From Neolewinella maritima (GTDB lineage: Bacteria; Bacteroidota; Bacteroidia; Chitinophagales; Saprospiraceae), in the NCBI RefSeq assembly GCF_923081025.1, contig NZ_CAKLPZ010000001.1, positions 930,001-994,000 on the forward strand: DNA of 64,000 nt. The letters run 5' to 3'. The notes under the pieces are model-generated. The model did no database searches, was not told the origin of the DNA, and saw nothing but the letters and a program-made list of their open reading frames with translations. The position numbers and the translations under genes were made by a program. This document shows positions 1 to 7,803 of this stretch, one piece after another; within the stretch, counting starts at the first letter, position 1, and each line of letters opens with the position of its first letter.

Positions 1-2
1 TG

Positions 3-920
3 TGGAACAACGTCTACTATACCGCCCCCAGTCGCAAGGCCAGCGTAGACAAGAGCGTGGTACGCCTCGGACTGGTGCAGTGGCAAATGCGCTCCTACAA
101 AAATCTCGAAGACCTGCTCGAGCAGGCCGAATATTTCGTTGATGCCCTGGCGGCCTACCGCTCCGATTTTGCGCTCTTCCCGGAGTTCTTCAACGCCCCG
201 CTGATGGCGGCCTACAACGACCTGAAGGAGCCCGTCGCGATCCGCAAGCTCGCCGAGTTCACCGAGCCGATCGTCAAAAAATTCAGTGAGTTTTCGATCT
301 CCTACAACATCAACATCATCACCGGCTCCATGCCCTCGGTGGAGGAAGACGGCAAGCTGTACAACGTCGGCTACCTCTGCAAGCGCGACGGTACGGTCGA
401 GAAGTTCTATAAGCTGCACGTCACCCCCGACGAGGCCAAGGTCTGGGGCATGGTAGGCGGCCACACGCTGCGGGCCTTCGACACCGATTGCGGCAAGATC
501 GGCATCCTCATCTGCTACGACGTCGAATTCCCCGAGCTGCCCCGCCTGCTGGCCGATCAGGAAGTCGACATCCTCTTCGTCCCCTTCCTCACCGACACCC
601 AGAACGGCTACAGCCGCGTGCGCCACTGCGCCCAGGCCCGCGCCATCGAAAATGAGTGCTACGTAGCCATCGCCGGCTCGGTCGGTAACCTGCCCAAGGT
701 GCACAATATGGACATCCAGTACGCCCAGTCCATGGTCTTCACCCCCTGCGACTTCGCCTTCCCCAGCAACGGCGTCAAGGCCGAAGCCACCCCCAATACC
801 GAAATGATCCTGGTGGCCGACGTAGACTTGGATCTGCTCAAAGAGCTACACGAACACGGCAGCGTGCATAATCTGCGGGACCGGCGCAAGGACGTCTATT
901 CGTTGACGCTCAAAAAGTAG
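3..920 (+). CDS. Carbon-nitrogen hydrolase (nitrilase superfamily), N-terminally cut by window edge
   Basis: Hydrolase of the nitrilase/omega-amidase superfamily, which cleaves non-peptide C-N bonds through a Glu-Lys-Cys triad. Counting from the GTG at position 57, the triad is visible as E43 (FPEFF), K119 (FYKLH) and C153 (ICYDVEFPE). The frame stays open upstream to the window edge and encodes WNNVYYTAPSRKASVDKS. From memory of related Bacteroidota proteins of about 510 residues, this looks like the linker after an N-terminal GNAT acetyltransferase domain, so the GTG at 57 is probably not the true start. The fusion is inference, because the GNAT part lies outside the window. The substrate is unknown. 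Confidence 0.88.
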   Translation, partial: WNNVYYTAPSRKASVDKSVVRLGLVQWQMRSYKNLEDLLEQAEYFVDALAAYRSDFALFPEFFNAPLMAAYNDLKEPVAIRKLAEFTEPIVKKFSEFSISYNINIITGSMPSVEEDGKLYNVGYLCKRDGTVEKFYKLHVTPDEAKVWGMVGGHTLRAFDTDCGKIGILICYDVEFPELPRLLADQEVDILFVPFLTDTQNGYSRVRHCAQARAIENECYVAIAGSVGNLPKVHNMDIQYAQSMVFTPCDFAFPSNGVKAEATPNTEMILVADVDLDLLKELHEHGSVHNLRDRRKDVYSLTLKK

Positions 921-929
921 CCTGAACAC

Positions 930-973
930 GGAGGACGCGGAGTGTGCTTACCTCCGCTCCCTCTGCGTCCTCC
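930..973. terminator. Stem-loop between convergent genes
   Basis: GGAGGACGCGGAG (930-942) pairs with CTCTGCGTCCTCC (961-973): 13 bp with one G-U pair and an 18-nt loop. It sits just after the nitrilase-family stop and covers the last codons of the convergent serine hydrolase, so it could terminate both transcripts. There is no T-tract. Confidence 0.5.
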
Positions 974-2057
974 GCGGCGAAACCCCCACCGCCAGCCGCC
1001 GCAGCAGTTCCGTGTACACCACCTGCTTACCCGCCGCCGGATTCCCGTCCACCCCCATGCGCACCACGACCATATTCCAGGCGGGGACGATGAGACATAC
1101 ATTATGGTTCAGCCCGCTGGTGTAGGCCGCCGCCGGATGGTCGTCAGTAGCCGGGATGATCCACCAGTTGTAGCCGTAGGTGCCCCGGCCGTCCGTACCG
1201 CGCCGGTCGGTATCGGCCAGGGCCAGCGCCTCGGGTACCTGACTGGTAATGGAGGCCGCCACCCAGGCCGCCGGGATCACCTGCTCGCCCCGCCACGTCC
1301 CGCCCGTGAGGTACAGCAGACCGAAGCGGGCCTGCTCACTGGCCGACATCCGCAGTCCCGTGCCGCCGAAGTTGATCTTCACCGAATCCCCCACGTAGCC
1401 CTCCCCCCACCACTCCCGCTGCTGAATGCCGATGGGGCCTAGCAACCGCTGCCCGAGGTACGCGTTCAGGCTCATCCCCGCAGCCTGCGTCAGCGCCCGA
1501 CCAGCCATGATCATGGCCTCATCCCAGTAGGCGTAGGCCGTACCGGGCTCGAACAGGGGCGGGGCGGGCACGTAGGGGGTCCACGACCAATCCTGGCTCG
1601 GCTCGCCCCAGCGGCTATCCCCCACCGCGTCATAACCACTGGTCATGGTCAGGAAGTGGCGGTAGGTCACCTCCGGGTAGTGCTCCCGCAGCAGTGGCTC
1701 GTGCTCCACTACCGGTTGGTCCAGTCCGATGCGCCCCTCTGCCGCCAGCAGTCCGGCCGCCGCCGCCGTAAAGCTCTTCGTACACGACCAGATATCGTGC
1801 ACCTTGTCGATACTGTCCCCGGCCCACACCAGCTGTCCGTACCGGATCACCAGTACCTCTTCCAGACCGTCCTCCTTGCAGTGCGTCCTCAGGTAGTCCA
1901 GCGCATCGTTCAGCACGTCGGGGTCGATACCTACCTCATCCGGCCGGGCTCGTTCCCAGTCCGCATCCGGGTACACCGTCGCCACCCCATCCGTACGCAG
2001 GGCGGGGCCGCAGGTGCAACAGCAGAGGAGGACGGCCCCCAGTATCCAGTAATTCAT
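948..2057 (-). CDS. Serine hydrolase, class C beta-lactamase / penicillin-binding-like, predicted lipoprotein
   Basis: Beta-lactamase-fold serine hydrolase of 369 aa, exported. The N-terminus is hydrophobic and Cys-rich (residues 5-16), consistent with a lipoprotein signal. The nucleophile motif S-x-x-K is S91-C-T-K94. The second motif, normally Y-S-N after a PGT turn, reads Y177-W-D179, so the usual Asn is Asp. The third region is TSGLNHNVCLIVP. The substrate may be a peptide, ester or amide and is unknown. The ATG directly follows the TAG stop of the class IV aminotransferase with no intervening base, so it is the last gene of a minus-strand operon. Confidence 0.82.
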   Translation of the reverse strand: MNYWILGAVLLCCCTCGPALRTDGVATVYPDADWERARPDEVGIDPDVLNDALDYLRTHCKEDGLEEVLVIRYGQLVWAGDSIDKVHDIWSCTKSFTAAAAGLLAAEGRIGLDQPVVEHEPLLREHYPEVTYRHFLTMTSGYDAVGDSRWGEPSQDWSWTPYVPAPPLFEPGTAYAYWDEAMIMAGRALTQAAGMSLNAYLGQRLLGPIGIQQREWWGEGYVGDSVKINFGGTGLRMSASEQARFGLLYLTGGTWRGEQVIPAAWVAASITSQVPEALALADTDRRGTDGRGTYGYNWWIIPATDDHPAAAYTSGLNHNVCLIVPAWNMVVVRMGVDGNPAAGKQVVYTELLRRLAVGVSPRRTQRERR

Positions 2058-2954
2058 CTACAGTAATTTAGTGCCGCCGGACCGCGTCAGCTCCCGAAAG
2101 TGAGCCTGCACCCGCTCCAGCACCGACGCCCCGTGCTTATTCACGATCTCCCGCCCATCAATCGCCCTGACCCGGGTAAGCTCGCCCATCGTGCCCGTGG
2201 TGAATACCTCGTCGGCCGTATAGAACTCGCTCACCGAGATCCGCGCTTCTTGATGGGGAATACCGTGGTCCTGGCACAGTGATAGGATCGTCGCCCGCGT
2301 AATACCCGGCAGACAGTAGTCCGCATACGGCGTCCGCACCTCTCCGCGCCGGATACAGAACACGTTCACGCCATTAGCCTCCGATACAAAGCCGTCCTTG
2401 TCCAGCATCAGTCCGGCATCGGCTCCGGCTTGATTGGCTTCGATCTTAGCCAGGATATTATTGATCAGGTTGTTGTGGTGAATCTTGGAGTCTACGCTCA
2501 TGGGCGGGTTGCGGCGTACGGAGCTGGTGGCCAGGGTGATTGACTCGGGGTACACCGGCGGCTTGTGCTCGGCCAGTACGATGAGGGTGCAGCCCGCCTG
2601 GTTCAGCCGGGGGTCCATGCCGGAAGTGATCTTGCGGCCGCGGGTGAGCGTAAGGCGGATGTGCACGTCGTTGCGCATGTCGTTGGCTAGCAGCGTCTGC
2701 CGGATCGCGTCGATCACCGTATCCCTTTCCGGTACCCTCTGAAACCATAGCGCGTGGGCCGAATCGTAGAGCCGGTCGAGGTGGGCGTCCAGACTGAACA
2801 CCCGTCCGTTGTACACCCGCAGGCCCTCCCAGACCGCATCGCCGCCCTGCACGCTACTGTCGAATACGCTGATCTTGGCCGCGTCGCGGTGCAGGAGCTG
2901 GCCGTCTATGTAGACCTGTAAGTTGTCGTTGGCGGGGTTCTGGGTTTGTAGCAT
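2058..2954 (-). CDS. Class IV (branched-chain/D-amino acid type) PLP aminotransferase
   Basis: Fold-type IV pyridoxal-phosphate enzyme of 298 aa (BCAT/DAAT/ADC-lyase family). The PLP lysine is K157 in DSKIHHNNLIN; SEANGVNVF and TTGTMGELTRV are the family's glycine-rich phosphate-binding regions. The ATG at 2954 is preferred over an open frame reaching 3191, because residues coded upstream are low-complexity Pro/Arg and homology begins at VYIDGQLL. A dedicated ilvE lies at 46043-47104, so this paralogue probably has another substrate. It sits 56 bp downstream of the sulfotransferase-like gene on the same strand; plants have proteins fusing these two domain types. Confidence 0.88.
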   Translation of the reverse strand: MLQTQNPANDNLQVYIDGQLLHRDAAKISVFDSSVQGGDAVWEGLRVYNGRVFSLDAHLDRLYDSAHALWFQRVPERDTVIDAIRQTLLANDMRNDVHIRLTLTRGRKITSGMDPRLNQAGCTLIVLAEHKPPVYPESITLATSSVRRNPPMSVDSKIHHNNLINNILAKIEANQAGADAGLMLDKDGFVSEANGVNVFCIRRGEVRTPYADYCLPGITRATILSLCQDHGIPHQEARISVSEFYTADEVFTTGTMGELTRVRAIDGREIVNKHGASVLERVQAHFRELTRSGGTKLL

Positions 2955-3010
2955 GGGGGAGGGGGTTAGGGGGTTAAGGTGGGAAGGGGTTAGGGGGGGT
3001 AGGGGAGGCG

Positions 3011-3754
3011 TTATAGGGCGTGGTGGAGGAGGTAGTGGTAGGCGGGGGTGCAGGCCTCGGCGATCTTCGAGAGGGTGGGGGAGAGCTCGATCTGTTTCTC
3101 CCGGTAGGGGCGGAAGCCGGTGCTGCTGTGTACTCCGGCGTACCAGTGGCTGGCCCAGCTGCCGTCGTAGGGTTTGGGGCCGGGGGGCCAACTGAGCATA
3201 TGGGGGGTGTAGGGTAGCCCTAGCCGTTCACACAGTCGGGCGAGTACGGTGGCGGGATCCAGCAGGAGGCGCTTAGCGTCCACTACGGTGGGCACCCCCC
3301 GTTGGCTAGTGGGGCGGGAGCGGAGGTAGTTGAAGAGGGCGAGTTGCTGGGGTAGCCCGATGTCCTGATCGGTGACCCGGGTGACGACCTTGCCGAAGGA
3401 GGCCAGAATTTCGCGGGGGTCGCGGATGAGCAGTACGTTGGTCATGCCGTCGAGGAAGTCGCGGGGCAGGTCGATGAGGTGGTGCGTCATCTGCTTGAAG
3501 ACGACCGTCGGGCTGCCGTAGTCGTGGTGGAGCATGCTGTGGATGACACGCTTGCCGTCCGGCTCCTGCGTAGCCAGTACCTCGTCGCGGCCGGGGTGGT
3601 TGGCTTCAGTGGGCTGCCGCGCGAGGTAGTGGGCGTAGAGGGGCTCGTCGACCACCGTCGTATCCGCACGCTGGGCGAAGGCGTATAGCAGTGCCGTGCT
3701 GATATTACGCGGGGATGACCACAGATTGATACGTTGAGTGGTTATAGGAGCCAT
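3011..3754 (-). CDS. Sulfotransferase-like P-loop protein
   Basis: Protein of 247 aa resembling the sulfotransferase family. The N-terminal INLWSSPRNISTALLYAF matches the phosphosulfate-binding loop position, and VLLIRDPREILASF matches the 3'-phosphate-binding strand-helix. The C-terminal region (residues 195-247) contains WYAGVHSSTGF. The ATG at 3754 is chosen because homology begins there; a longer frame to 3895 runs over the divergent small gene. It is the first gene of the operon with the class IV aminotransferase and serine hydrolase. The reaction is unknown; some members of the family may not transfer sulfate. Confidence 0.75.
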   Translation of the reverse strand: MAPITTQRINLWSSPRNISTALLYAFAQRADTTVVDEPLYAHYLARQPTEANHPGRDEVLATQEPDGKRVIHSMLHHDYGSPTVVFKQMTHHLIDLPRDFLDGMTNVLLIRDPREILASFGKVVTRVTDQDIGLPQQLALFNYLRSRPTSQRGVPTVVDAKRLLLDPATVLARLCERLGLPYTPHMLSWPPGPKPYDGSWASHWYAGVHSSTGFRPYREKQIELSPTLSKIAEACTPAYHYLLHHAL

Positions 3755-3863
3755 GCGGAAGAAAACGAACGAGACGAAGCGGGAGCGCGGCAAGAAAAAG
3801 AAGTGCTGCGAAAAGTACCTTAAAAAGGGAAAGTACTGTAAACGCTGTCCATTAATTCCCTGA
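3753..3863 (+). CDS. Small Lys/Cys-rich protein (36 aa)
   Basis: Short frame encoding a highly basic peptide with a K-rich start and the core KKKCCEKYLKKGKYCKRCP, which has four cysteines spaced as CC...C..C. I recall similar short CCEKYKKKGK-CKxCP proteins in many Bacteroidota, but cannot verify this here. Its ATG (3753-3755) overlaps the ATG of the divergent sulfotransferase-like gene (3754-3752), so the two genes diverge from the same bases. AGGAG lies 2 nt before the start. A strong stem-loop with a T-run follows at 3999-4035. The role is unknown; the Cys arrangement could bind a metal. Confidence 0.6.
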   Translation: MRKKTNETKRERGKKKKCCEKYLKKGKYCKRCPLIP

Positions 3864-3998
3864 TTTAGTGAGTGCTCCACTCGGTTGGGGAACATTTATT
3901 GTGCGGCGGCAATCTACTACACTGTCGGGTAACGTACATTTAAGGCGACGTGGCGAGAGACTTTATCTTGTTTTTGGCGTCTCTCATACACACGTTAC

Positions 3999-4035
3999 AG
4001 CCTCCGGTCCATTTTTGGCCGGGGGCTAATTTTTT
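3999..4035 (+). terminator. Rho-independent terminator
   Basis: AGCCTCCGG..CC (3999-4010) pairs with GGCCGGGGGCT (4017-4027) around an ATTTTT loop with one bulge, followed by AATTTTTT. A competing hairpin GGGGC-TAATTTTTT-GCCCC overlaps it (4022-4040). It lies downstream of the small basic gene and 41 bp before the UbiD-family gene, so it likely insulates the latter. Confidence 0.65.
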
Positions 4036-4076
4036 GCCCCCACAACCAAAGGGATGGCCGATTCATTAGGGCAGCT

Positions 4077-5894
4077 ATGTATCCTTCCCTCCGCGCCGCC
4101 GCCGATGATCTTGAACGTACCGGCCAGCTTCTCCGCATTTCCCACGAAGTAGATCCCGACCTGGAGATGGCCGAGATCCACCGCCAGGTCTTCGCATCCC
4201 GCGGCCCCGCCCTCCTGTTCGAACGGGTGAAGGGCTCCCCCTTTCAGGCGATCTCAAATATCTACGGCACCTACGCGCGTACCGACTTCCTGTTCCGCAA
4301 GACGCTGCCGAAGGTCAAAAAAGTAGTGGAGCTGAAGGCCGACCCCGCAAACTTCTTCAAGAACCCGCTGCGCTACGCCTCGGCACCCCTCACGGCCGCC
4401 ACCGCCCTACCGCGCCGCCACCTGCGCCCGGCCATCAAGTACGCCCGCACGACCATCGATCAGCTGCCGCTGGTGAAGTCCTGGCCCATGGACGGCGGGG
4501 CCTTCGTGACTCTGCCGCAGGTCTGCACCCTGCCCCCCGGCAGCCGCAAACCGATGCAGACCAATATCGGCATGTACCGCATCCAGCTCAGCGGCAATGA
4601 CTACGCGCTCAACCAGGAGATCGGGCTGCACTACCAGCTGCACCGCGGCATCGGCGTGCACCATACGGAGTACAATAAGACGGACGAGCCCTTCCGCTGC
4701 TCGGTGTTCGTGGGCGGTCCGCCGAGCCACGCCTTCTGCGCCATCATGCCGCTGCCCGAGGGACTCAGTGAGATGACCTTCGCCGGTATGCTGGCCGGTC
4801 GGCGCTTCGGCTATACGTGGGACGGCGATCACCTGCTCTCGGCCGATGCCGACTTCGTAATCACCGGCACCATCCGCAAGAACGAAAAGATGCCGGAGGG
4901 CCCCTTCGGCGATCACCTGGGCTACTACTCGCTGCAGCACCAGTTTCCGGTCATGGACGTCGATACCGTCTGGCACCGCAAGGATCCGCTCTGGCACTTC
5001 ACGGTGGTGGGCCGGCCGCCGCAGGAGGATTCCAGCTTCGGCTACATGATCCACCATATCGTCAAGGACCTGACCGGACAGGAGTTTCCCGGCATCAAGC
5101 AGATCAATGCCGTCGACGAGGCCGGCGTGCACCCCCTGCTACTGGCTATCGGTTCGGAACGCTATATGCCCTTCCGCGATAAGGTACCCGAGGAGATCAT
5201 CACCCAGGCCAACCGCATCCTAGGCTCCGGACAGACCAGCCTGGCCAAGTACTGTCTCATCGCCGCCTCCGAAGACGATCCCGCACTGGACGCCGACGAT
5301 CAGCCGGCTTTCTTCGCCCACCTGCTGGAGCGCTTCGACCCCACGCGGGATCTGCACTTCCAGACCCGCACCACCATCGATACGCTCGACTACTCCGGTT
5401 CCGGCTGGAATGCGGGCAGCAAACTGATCTGGGCCTGCCGGGGAGATAAGCGACGTGAACTGAGTGATGTAGTCCCCGAAGGGCTCGACCTGCCGGAGGG
5501 CTATGGCAATCCCCAGTTCGTAGTACCCGGTATCCTGGCCATCGAGGGCCCCGAGTTTACCGAAGCCACCGGCTACGATGACCTGCAGCCATTCCTCGAC
5601 GCCAACGTAGACGGGGTGACCACCGACGAGCTGCCCCTCATCGTAGTGTGTGACGACAGTACGTTCCTGTCCGCCGACTTTTCCAATTTCGTCTGGGCCA
5701 CCTTCACGCGCTCCAATCCGAGTCACGACCTGCACGGCATCGACAGCTTTACGGAGCACAAGCACTGGGGCTGCCGGGGACCGGTGGTGATCGACGCACG
5801 GGTCAAACCCTGGCACGCGCCGGGGCTGGTGACCGATCCGAAGGTGGAGGCCCAGGTGAGGGAGCGCCTGGCGGGTATGATAGATCCGGTGTAA
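4077..5894 (+). CDS. UbiD-family prenylated-FMN decarboxylase
   Basis: Decarboxylase of the UbiD family, 605 aa, the longer form common in Bacteroidota, where it is usually annotated as the menaquinone-pathway decarboxylase. Landmarks are the N-terminal LRAAADDLERTGQLLRISHEVDP, the central QTNIGMYRIQL with the following HYQLHRGIGVHH, and the catalytic-loop EGPFGDHLGYYS around E274. Members use prenylated FMN made by a UbiX partner, not seen in this window. The start is the first ATG after the terminator. The exact substrate is not set by sequence alone. Confidence 0.9.
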   Translation: MYPSLRAAADDLERTGQLLRISHEVDPDLEMAEIHRQVFASRGPALLFERVKGSPFQAISNIYGTYARTDFLFRKTLPKVKKVVELKADPANFFKNPLRYASAPLTAATALPRRHLRPAIKYARTTIDQLPLVKSWPMDGGAFVTLPQVCTLPPGSRKPMQTNIGMYRIQLSGNDYALNQEIGLHYQLHRGIGVHHTEYNKTDEPFRCSVFVGGPPSHAFCAIMPLPEGLSEMTFAGMLAGRRFGYTWDGDHLLSADADFVITGTIRKNEKMPEGPFGDHLGYYSLQHQFPVMDVDTVWHRKDPLWHFTVVGRPPQEDSSFGYMIHHIVKDLTGQEFPGIKQINAVDEAGVHPLLLAIGSERYMPFRDKVPEEIITQANRILGSGQTSLAKYCLIAASEDDPALDADDQPAFFAHLLERFDPTRDLHFQTRTTIDTLDYSGSGWNAGSKLIWACRGDKRRELSDVVPEGLDLPEGYGNPQFVVPGILAIEGPEFTEATGYDDLQPFLDANVDGVTTDELPLIVVCDDSTFLSADFSNFVWATFTRSNPSHDLHGIDSFTEHKHWGCRGPVVIDARVKPWHAPGLVTDPKVEAQVRERLAGMIDPV

Positions 5895-6038
5895 CAGGGC
5901 GGGAAATAGCAGGGAAGGCGTAACGGAGACGGGGTTTAGTACATAGACATAGTACTACAGGGGGCATGTGCCTCCACCCGGTCGGGCCCGTATCGCTACA
6001 TACAATGGTCGTCTTAGCCGGATAACTACCTACCCGCT

Positions 6039-6479
6039 ATGCGCACGATCACCCTCACCCTCCTGCTGCTACTCTGCCTGTCTGCTTTACCCGCCCAGTC
6101 AAGGGTAGCTGCCGTCGGTGCTGCCCCCTCCGTTCCGCCGCCCATAGCTAATCCGGCAATACGAGAGGCCGCGGTTATCAACCGTCCCGTGCCAGCATTT
6201 CCCGGTGGGCGGGCCGGCTTCGTCTCATTCCTGCGTCAGCACCTGGACTATCCTGCCGTTGCCCAGGAATATGCCGTAGAGGGCACCGTCATCGTCACGG
6301 TAGAAGTGCAGACTGACGGGGCGGTCCACGTACTCGGAGTGGCCGAGCCGGTCTTCGCCCCCCTCGACACGGCGGCCCTGCGCGCAGCGCGTAAGTTGCC
6401 CCGATTCCTACCCGCGGTAACGGAGGGTCAGCCGGTCGTCAGGCGTCTACGCATTCCCTTCCAGTTCAGCTTACGCTAA
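6039..6479 (+). CDS. Secreted TonB C-terminal domain protein
   Basis: Protein of 146 aa with a clean signal peptide (residues 1-20, cleavage near LPAQ-S), a Pro/Ala-rich spacer and a TonB-C domain (residues about 53-146: FPGGRAGFVSFL, GTVIVTVEVQTDGAV, FLPAVTEGQPVVRRLRIPFQF). It lacks the N-terminal transmembrane anchor of true energy-transducing TonB, so it may act in the periplasm. The isolated setting gives no clear partner. Confidence 0.82.
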   Translation: MRTITLTLLLLLCLSALPAQSRVAAVGAAPSVPPPIANPAIREAAVINRPVPAFPGGRAGFVSFLRQHLDYPAVAQEYAVEGTVIVTVEVQTDGAVHVLGVAEPVFAPLDTAALRAARKLPRFLPAVTEGQPVVRRLRIPFQFSLR

Positions 6480-6524
6480 GCCACACACGTATTGATCGAG
6501 TACGTTTGAAGACTTTAGACTAAT

Positions 6525-6542
6525 TGGTCCCGCTCGGGACCA
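6525..6542 (+). terminator. Perfect stem-loop after TonB-C gene
   Basis: TGGTCCC-GCTC-GGGACCA is a 7-bp perfect stem with a 4-nt loop, 45 bp after the stop of the TonB-C gene and 68 bp before moeA. Only short T-runs follow, so it is a probable terminator rather than a certain one. Confidence 0.5.
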
Positions 6543-6609
6543 CTAGTTTGCGGTCTCTATTCGTCAATAACTTCGATCTGTAGCATCCTCTACCGGACAT
6601 CCCCCGCCC

Positions 6610-7797
6610 ATGACCGACCCCCAGGCCGCCCTCCAGCTCGTTCTCCAGCAGTCCTTTGACTGGGGCAACGAAACCATCCCCCTGCACGCAGCGACCGGCC
6701 GGGTGCTGCGGCAGACCGTCCACGCCGACCGCGATCAGCCGCCCTTCGACCGGGTAGCCATGGACGGTATCGCGATCGACTACGCGGCCTACCGCAGCCG
6801 ACGTCGCTTTCCCGTAGCCCACACCGCACCCGCGGGTACCGCCCCCCTGCCCCTGACGGACCCCTCCCACTGCGTAGAAGTGATGACCGGCGCGCCCCTA
6901 CCCCCCGGCACCACTACCGTGATCCGCTACGAAGATTTGCAGCGCGACGGCGATGCCTTCATCGTCCCCGAGGGCGTGGAGGACGGCCGCAGCATCCACC
7001 GCCGCGCCAACGACGGGCGGGCCGGCGACCGCGTGCTCGAGCCGGGCCGCTACATCGGTGCCGCCGAACTGGCCGCGCTGGCGACCTACGGCGTGGGGGA
7101 GGTGACCGTAGCCCGCCGGCCCCGCGTAGCGATCGCCTCTACCGGCGACGAGGTGGTACCCGTACAGCAGACGCCGCTACCGCACCAGATCCGCAGCTCT
7201 AACGTCTGGCAACTGGCCGGCCTGTTCCGCGATGTAGGTATCGAGCCGACCGTAAGCCACCTGTCCGATGAAGCCCGGCTCGGGCAGGAGCTCCTCAGGC
7301 AGCTCCTGGCCGATCACGACCTACTACTACTGAACGGCGGCGTATCCAAGGGTAAGCTCGATCATGTGCCCGACTGGCTAGCCACGGCCGGGGTAGAGGG
7401 GCTGTTCCACCGCGTAGCCCAGCGGCCCGGTAAGCCGCTCTGGGTAGGGCGCAGCACGCAGACTATGGTGTTTGCCCTGCCCGGTAATCCCGTGTCGAGC
7501 CTGGTGGGCGCCCTGGCTTACGTGGGGCCGTTCCTGCGTCAGCAACTGGGGGTGGTGCGGCCGGCCCGGCAGGCCGTGCTTACCCGGGAGGTGACTTTCG
7601 TGCCGGACCTGCAATTGTTTCAGCAGGTGAGTTTAGCGTCGGTAAGCGGGGAGCAGCGGGCCAGCCCCCTGGACCACGGCGGCAGCGGCGATCTGCTGAG
7701 TCTGCTGCGGACCGACGGATTCTGCGTACTGCCACGGGGCCGCACTACCTTTTCGGCCGGTGAGGCGTTTGACTTTCTCCCCCTGTCCTTACGCTAG
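6610..7797 (+). CDS. moeA: Molybdopterin molybdotransferase
   Basis: MoeA inserts molybdate into adenylylated molybdopterin, the last step of basic Moco synthesis. It has 395 aa, typical length. Signature segments are FDRVAMDGIAID, the MTGAPLPPGTTTVIRYED region, VAIASTGDEVVP with IRSSNVWQLAGL, and FALPGNPVSSLVGA. It is followed after 6 bp by a MobA-type gene, forming a Moco operon. Molybdoenzyme targets are not in this window. Confidence 0.93.
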   Translation: MTDPQAALQLVLQQSFDWGNETIPLHAATGRVLRQTVHADRDQPPFDRVAMDGIAIDYAAYRSRRRFPVAHTAPAGTAPLPLTDPSHCVEVMTGAPLPPGTTTVIRYEDLQRDGDAFIVPEGVEDGRSIHRRANDGRAGDRVLEPGRYIGAAELAALATYGVGEVTVARRPRVAIASTGDEVVPVQQTPLPHQIRSSNVWQLAGLFRDVGIEPTVSHLSDEARLGQELLRQLLADHDLLLLNGGVSKGKLDHVPDWLATAGVEGLFHRVAQRPGKPLWVGRSTQTMVFALPGNPVSSLVGALAYVGPFLRQQLGVVRPARQAVLTREVTFVPDLQLFQQVSLASVSGEQRASPLDHGGSGDLLSLLRTDGFCVLPRGRTTFSAGEAFDFLPLSLR

Positions 7798-7803
7798 ATC
7801 GCC

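Noticed and set aside
2058-2954. Calling this aminotransferase ilvE
   Set aside because: A full-length BCAT with the expected signatures is at 46043-47104; this shorter protein is a different class IV type.
2955-3191. N-terminal extension of the class IV aminotransferase
   Set aside because: Pro/Arg-rich, low-complexity, and absent from the family; overlaps the neighbouring gene's coding sequence.
3755-3895. N-terminal extension of the sulfotransferase-like protein
   Set aside because: Hydrophobic/aromatic sequence that is the complement of the small Lys/Cys gene; homology begins at the ATG of 3754.
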